A program made the position numbers and the translations under genes. Shown here in pieces: positions 4,295 through 7,916 of a DNA stretch of 7,916 nt; within the stretch, counting starts at the first letter, position 1, and every line of letters starts with the position of its first letter. Where the stretch lies: positions 1 through 7,916 of the forward strand of contig JASLIH010000133.1 in assembly GCA_030152105.1 (NCBI GenBank), written 5' to 3'. This stretch comes from Actinomycetes bacterium. Lineage in GTDB: Bacteria > Actinomycetota > CALGFH01. The notes below the pieces were generated by a model. That model was not told the origin of the DNA and made no database searches. It was given only the letters and a program-made list of their open reading frames with translations.

Positions 4295-6175
4295 ATGGAA
4301 AACGAGCGAGCATCGGTTAGCGGCAGGCATCTGGCCCAGCGGCGGCGGCGCCCGACTGCGCTGATCGCGGCCGCCTGCATCCTGCTGGTCCTGGCCCTCG
4401 GCATCGGCGGGTTCGTGCTCTTCGTCAACCAGCCGGCCCAGAGCCTGGCCTGCCGCTCGGGCGACGTCCCGCTGCAGGTGGTGGTCGCCCCCGACCAGGC
4501 CGGGGTGGTCTCCCAGGCAGCGGCCGAGTACGAGCGCCGCCGGCCGGTGGCCAACAACCGCTGCGTCGACGTGCGGGTCAAGGGCACCGAGTCGGCGGAG
4601 GTGGCGGCCGCCCTCTCGACCGGCTGGGACGAGGCCACCTACGGCGCCCGGCCCGACGTCTGGGTCCCGGCCTCCTCGGCCTGGGCGCTCCAGGTCGCGC
4701 TCCGGCAGCAGGCCGCCAAGCAGCCGGTGCTGATCCCCCTCGAGAACCCCAAGGTCGCCACCACCCCGATGGTGATGGCGATGCCCAAGCCGATGGCTCA
4801 GGCCCTCGGCTGGCCGCAGCAGAACCTCGGCTTCAAGGAGCTGCTGGGGGCGGTGACGAGCGCCGAGGGCTGGGGCAGGTTCGGCCATCCGGAGTGGGGG
4901 GCCTTCCGGCTCGGCAAGACCGACGCCAACCTGTCCACGCCCGGGCTGGAGGCGCTGGTCGCGGCCGTGTTCGCGGCCACCGGGCAGACCAGCGCGCTCT
5001 CGGTCGAGACCCTGGTCAAGCAGGAGGACCAGCTCCGCCGGGTCATCCTCGGCCTCGAGCGGGCCCCCGGCCAGGACGCCGACACGCCCGCGACCTTCCT
5101 GGCCAACCTCCAGCAGGCCGACCGGGCGGGCCAGACCCTCGACTTCGTCTCGGCCGTGGCCCTGGACGAGAAGTCGGTCTGGGACTACAACCGCGGCAAC
5201 GCCGCCGGCCTCGAGGACCGCGGCGAGGGCGACAAGCCCGAGGTCCCCCTGGTCGCGGTCTACCCCAAGGAAGGGACGCTGGAGGCCGACCACCCGTGGG
5301 TGGTGCTGCGCGCCCCCTGGGTCGACGACACCAGGCGCGAGGCGGCCGCCGGCTTCCTCGACTACCTGCGCAGCGAGCCGGTCCAGACGCGCTTCCAGGA
5401 GGCCGGGTTCCGGACCTCCGAGGGCCGCCCCGGCCCCCAGCTGACCGAGGCCAACGGGCTGCTTCCCGACCAGCCCAAGCGGGTGCTGGCCCCGCCGGCC
5501 CCCAAGGTGGTGGCGGCGGCCCTCCAGAGCTGGAACGCGGCCCGCAAGCGCAGCAACGTGCTGGCCGTCTACGACGTCTCCGGGTCGATGAAGCAGGAGG
5601 TCCCGGGGACGGGCGGCAAGACCAAGATGGACATCGTCAAGACGGCCGCCGGCCAGGCCCTCGCCCTGTTCGCGCCCGAGACCAACCTCGGCACCTGGGT
5701 CTTCTCCTCCGACCTGGCCGGCGGCCGTGACTGGGCCGAGTCGGTCCCCATCGGGCCGACCAACGCCCGGCTGCCCAACGGCAAGATCCGCCGCGAGGTC
5801 CTGGCCGAGGCCCTGGCCCGGCTCCAGGCCACCGACGGCGACACCGGCCTGTACGACACCACCCTGGCCGCGTTCCGGGCCCTGAAGCGCTCGTATGCCC
5901 CGGACCGGATCAACATCGTCGTCCTGCTCACCGACGGCATCAACGACGACCCGACCGGCGGTATCGACCGGGCCGAGCTCCTGCGCCGGCTCAAGGCCGA
6001 GCAGGACCCCGACAAGCCGGTGCGGATCATCACCGTCGCCTACGGGGCCAACGCCGACGCCACCGCCCTGAGACTGATCTCGCAGGCCACCGGAGGCCTT
6101 GCCTACGTCTCCAGGGATCCGCGCGACATCCTGCGCGTGTTCACCGACGCCATCACCAAGCTCCCCACGAGCTAG
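4295..6175 (+). CDS. Membrane-anchored solute-binding-like and von Willebrand A domain protein
   Basis: From ATG 4295 the product is 626 residues. A short basic cytoplasmic tail (QRRRRP) leads into one membrane helix (about 21-44), which anchors a large outer part. Residues about 55-395 resemble an extracellular solute-binding domain. They include QVVVAPDQAGVVSQAAAEYE near the start, RPDVWVPASSAWALQVALR, TTPMVMAMPKPMAQALGW, and a late WVDDTRREAAAGFLDYLRSEPVQTRFQEAGFR of the type seen in molybdate/ABC-type binding proteins. Residues about 418-620 are a VWA domain with a complete metal (MIDAS) site: DVSGS (Asp427, Ser429, Ser431), the Thr of DTGLYDTT (Thr517) and LLTDG (Asp547). Cys53 and Cys90 could form a disulfide. 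No transporter genes are adjacent, so solute uptake is unproven; a surface adhesion or complex-assembly role is equally possible. The frame extends to TTG 4175 with ATGs at 4187 and 4280. I chose 4295 for its short tail before the helix. Only a weak ribosome site (GGCCGGA, 4282-4288) supports it. Confidence 0.87.
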   Translation: MENERASVSGRHLAQRRRRPTALIAAACILLVLALGIGGFVLFVNQPAQSLACRSGDVPLQVVVAPDQAGVVSQAAAEYERRRPVANNRCVDVRVKGTESAEVAAALSTGWDEATYGARPDVWVPASSAWALQVALRQQAAKQPVLIPLENPKVATTPMVMAMPKPMAQALGWPQQNLGFKELLGAVTSAEGWGRFGHPEWGAFRLGKTDANLSTPGLEALVAAVFAATGQTSALSVETLVKQEDQLRRVILGLERAPGQDADTPATFLANLQQADRAGQTLDFVSAVALDEKSVWDYNRGNAAGLEDRGEGDKPEVPLVAVYPKEGTLEADHPWVVLRAPWVDDTRREAAAGFLDYLRSEPVQTRFQEAGFRTSEGRPGPQLTEANGLLPDQPKRVLAPPAPKVVAAALQSWNAARKRSNVLAVYDVSGSMKQEVPGTGGKTKMDIVKTAAGQALALFAPETNLGTWVFSSDLAGGRDWAESVPIGPTNARLPNGKIRREVLAEALARLQATDGDTGLYDTTLAAFRALKRSYAPDRINIVVLLTDGINDDPTGGIDRAELLRRLKAEQDPDKPVRIITVAYGANADATALRLISQATGGLAYVSRDPRDILRVFTDAITKLPTS

Positions 6176-6186
6176 ACATCCTGGAC

Positions 6187-6215
6187 TAGACGGGCAGCCT
6201 CGCGCTGCCTATGCT
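6187..6215 (+). promoter_or_regulatory. Predicted promoter of the subtilase gene with a dyad in its spacer
   Basis: TAGACG (6187-6192, four of six to TTGACA) and TATGCT (6210-6215, four of six to TATAAT) lie exactly 17 bases apart. Transcription would start near 6222, giving a leader of about 50 bases. The entire 17-base spacer is the perfect dyad described separately. The promoter begins 11 bases after the stop of the VWA gene. Prediction only; the boxes are moderate. Confidence 0.4.
6193..6209. promoter_or_regulatory. Perfect dyad GGCAGC-CTCGC-GCTGCC: operator or terminator hairpin
   Basis: The arms have 6 bases each with a 5-base centre. In RNA this folds into a stable hairpin 17 bases past the VWA stop, so it could end that transcript. 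No T-run follows, as is common for terminator candidates in high-GC actinomycetes. Because it fills the spacer between the candidate -35 and -10 boxes, it could equally be an operator controlling the protease gene. Confidence 0.45.
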
Positions 6216-6226
6216 CCCCTCCATGC

Positions 6227-6252
6227 CGCCGGGCGCAGCGGGGGGCCCGGCG
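6227..6252 (+). terminator. GC-rich hairpin just upstream of the subtilase ribosome site
   Basis: CGCCGGGC (6227-6234) pairs fully with GCCCGGCG (6245-6252) around a 10-base loop. It lies 8 bases before the GGGGAGG ribosome site. It could terminate read-through from the VWA gene, or it could be a structured leader for the protease message. No T-run follows, so the terminator reading is only one option. Confidence 0.4.
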
Positions 6253-6272
6253 CGACCCACGGGGAGGTTGCC

Positions 6273-7916
6273 GTGCGCAAAGTCCTGCTCGTCGCGTTGG
6301 CCGCGCTGGTGGCGGCCACGCTCGCCCTGCCCGCTAGCGCGGGCCCATCCGGTCAGGCGGGGACGGGCGCTGCGGCGCAGCCGTCCGGTCAGCTCCAGAG
6401 CGCCAACGGCGAGTACGTCGTCGCCTACGCCGACGGCGCCTCGGCGGCGTCCGCCCGGGCCGCCATCAAGGCCGCCGGCGGCACCGTCGTGAAAGAGAAC
6501 ACTCAGGTCGGCGTGGCCACGGTCAAGTCCAGCAACCCGTCGTTCATCGCCGCCGCAGGGCGCCAGTCCGCCCTGGTCGGGGCGGCCCGCAACCGTCCCA
6601 TCGGCAAGCTCCCGAGTGGCGCCGCGCCCAAGGCGGACGTGGAGCGGCTGAGCGCCGCCGAGCGCGCCGCCGCCAAGCGGTCGGCCTCCACGAACGGGCA
6701 TGCCCCCGGCCAGGAGCCCTTGGCCGACAAGCAGTGGGACATGCGGATGATCGACGCCACCCCCAGCGGCTCCTACCGGGTCAACCAGGGCAGCCACGGG
6801 GTCATGGTCGGGATCATCGACACCGGCGTCGACGGCCACCACCCCGACATCAAGCCCAACTTCAACCGCGCCCTCAGCCGCAACTTCACCACCGACATCC
6901 CGCTGGTCGACGGGCCCTGCGAGCACCCGTCCTGCGTCGACCCGGCTGACGAGGACGACGACGGCCACGGCACCCACGTGGCCGGCCTGGTCGGGGCGGC
7001 CCTCAACGGGCTCGGCACGGCCGGCGCCGCGCCCAAGGTCACCCTGGTCAACATCCGGGCCGGGCAGGACTCCGGGTTCTTCTTCCTGCAGCCGACGGTG
7101 GACGCGATCGTGTACGCCGGGCTGGTCGGGATCGACGTCATCAACATGAGCTTCTTCACCGACCCATGGCTCTTCAACTGCCTCGACAACCCGGCCGACT
7201 CGCCGGAGGAGCAGCTCGAGCAGCTCACCGTCCGGGTGGCCACCCAGCGGGCGATCAACTTCGCCAGGGGCCATGGCGTCACCCCGGTCGCCGCGCTCGG
7301 CAACGAGCACACCGACCTCGGCAACCCCACCCTCGACGAGACCAGCCCCGACTTCCCACCCGGGACGGAGAAGTCCCGCCCGGTCGACAACTCCTGCATC
7401 ACCGTGCCGACCGAGACCCGCGGGGTGATCTCGATCTCCGCCCTCGGCCCCAGCGGCTACAAGGCCGACTACTCCAACTACGGCATCGAGCAGACCGACT
7501 TCTCGGCTCCGGGCGGGTGGTTCCGCGACTACTTCGGGCTCCCACAGAACCGGCAGGTCGAGAACCTGAACCTGTCGCCGTATCCGCTCAACGTCGCGAT
7601 CGCCAACGGCGACCTCAACCCCGACGGCACCCCGAACACCCCGTTCGTGCTGCGGGACTGCCGTGGCTCGACCTGCGCCCTCTACCAGTACCTGCAGGGC
7701 ACCTCCATGGCCTCGCCGCACGCCGCCGGGGTGGCCGCGCTCATCGTCAGCGCCCACGGCAAGCACGACGCCCAGCACGGCGGGTTGACCCTCGACCCGA
7801 GCGCGGTTGAGCGGATCCTGACCAGGACGGCCAAGCAGACGCCCTGCCCGTCCCCACCGAACTTCGCCTACCCCGACGACCGGGACCCGACCTTCGACGG
7901 GGTGTGCGAGGGCACC
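6273..7916 (+). CDS. Secreted subtilisin-family (S8) serine protease, 3' partial
   Basis: This is an exported subtilase zymogen. The frame runs from GTG 6273 to the window edge (548 codons, no stop). GGGGAGG (6261-6267), 5 bases upstream, fixes the start. Residues 1-23 are a signal peptide (MRKVLL, Ala/Leu core, PASA). Residues about 46-110 resemble an I9-type propeptide that would act as an intramolecular chaperone and inhibitor (GEYVVAYADGASAASARAAI and following). An Ala/Lys/Arg-rich linker (about 110-150) leads to the catalytic domain. The catalytic residues are all present: Asp183 in IIDTGVD, His232 in DDGHGTHVAG, the oxyanion Asn344 in AALGNEH and Ser478 in GTSMASPHAAG. Eight Cys (216, 221, 303, 375, 463, 468, 525, 545) suggest disulfides suited to an extracellular enzyme. 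Residues after about 510 lie at the end of the catalytic domain, and any C-terminal extension is out of view. Substrate is unknown. I see no lantibiotic precursor nearby, so a general or nutritional protease is the default reading. Confidence 0.93.
   Translation, partial: MRKVLLVALAALVAATLALPASAGPSGQAGTGAAAQPSGQLQSANGEYVVAYADGASAASARAAIKAAGGTVVKENTQVGVATVKSSNPSFIAAAGRQSALVGAARNRPIGKLPSGAAPKADVERLSAAERAAAKRSASTNGHAPGQEPLADKQWDMRMIDATPSGSYRVNQGSHGVMVGIIDTGVDGHHPDIKPNFNRALSRNFTTDIPLVDGPCEHPSCVDPADEDDDGHGTHVAGLVGAALNGLGTAGAAPKVTLVNIRAGQDSGFFFLQPTVDAIVYAGLVGIDVINMSFFTDPWLFNCLDNPADSPEEQLEQLTVRVATQRAINFARGHGVTPVAALGNEHTDLGNPTLDETSPDFPPGTEKSRPVDNSCITVPTETRGVISISALGPSGYKADYSNYGIEQTDFSAPGGWFRDYFGLPQNRQVENLNLSPYPLNVAIANGDLNPDGTPNTPFVLRDCRGSTCALYQYLQGTSMASPHAAGVAALIVSAHGKHDAQHGGLTLDPSAVERILTRTAKQTPCPSPPNFAYPDDRDPTFDGVCEGT

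Noticed and set aside
3248..5293. A 681-codon open frame on the minus strand
   Set aside because: It lies antisense to the SRPBCC/NTF2 gene and the start of the VWA gene, both with clear domains. Its translation is a low-complexity Gly/Arg/Pro/Leu mix, as expected when codons ending in G or C are read from the other strand.
4894..5730. A 278-codon plus-strand frame inside the VWA gene
   Set aside because: It is an out-of-frame reading of a gene with an intact MIDAS site; the translation is Arg/Gly/Pro-rich low complexity.
6186..7778. A 530-codon open frame on the minus strand
   Set aside because: It is antisense to the subtilase, whose catalytic residues and signal peptide are unmistakable. 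The minus translation is Gly/Val/Asp-rich without domains.
6273..7916. A lantibiotic leader peptidase, hence a lanthipeptide cluster
   Set aside because: Some subtilases of similar look are annotated this way, but no precursor peptide, dehydratase, cyclase or transporter is in the window, and the generic secreted-protease features explain the sequence.

Overview
The window is about 70% G+C or more by eye and very gene-dense. Starts are often GTG, codons almost always end in G or C, and long open frames appear on the antisense strand as composition artefacts. Together with the gene families present (FabF, a CPWA-type DsbA-like protein, an ArsR/SRPBCC pair, a solute-binding/VWA protein and a subtilase), this points to a high-GC actinomycete, quite possibly an uncultured Actinomycetota lineage. 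The sequence alone does not fix the genus. I see no rRNA, tRNA, CRISPR array, insertion sequence or phage gene. This looks like ordinary chromosome rather than a mobile island.

Layout. (1) 1-273, plus strand: the last 90 codons of a fatty-acid elongation beta-ketoacyl-ACP synthase (FabF). It is followed 22 bases later by a small two-helix membrane protein of unknown function (296-901). (2) 898-1959, minus strand: a complete secreted and membrane-anchored D-Ala-D-Ala carboxypeptidase with all three active-site motifs. It converges on the membrane-protein gene so tightly that both stop codons share one CTAG. (3) 1960-2253: a divergent, apparently non-coding region with two pairs of short direct repeats. 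(4) 2254-2910, plus: a DsbA/FrnE-like protein that keeps only the first cysteine of the CxxC site. (5) 2933-4093, plus: a promoter packed with symmetric elements drives an ArsR-type repressor gene that appears to be leaderless. The repressor gene overlaps a gene for an SRPBCC/AHSA1 domain fused to an NTF2/SnoaL-like domain. (6) 4295-6175, plus: a membrane-anchored protein with an extracellular solute-binding-like domain and a C-terminal von Willebrand A domain with an intact metal site. (7) 6273 to the window end, plus: a secreted subtilisin-family protease with a propeptide, cut by the window edge. It is preceded by a promoter-like sequence whose spacer is a perfect dyad, and by a leader hairpin.

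How the genes relate. The carboxypeptidase, the VWA protein and the protease all act outside the membrane, but they have separate transcription signals and I cannot show that they cooperate. The only clear functional unit is the ArsR-SRPBCC/NTF2 pair, with an 8-base gene overlap and a candidate autoregulated promoter. I found no system I would confidently call new. The best candidates for a second look are the leaderless, operator-dense ArsR promoter with its two-domain partner, and the dyad-containing promoter of the protease.
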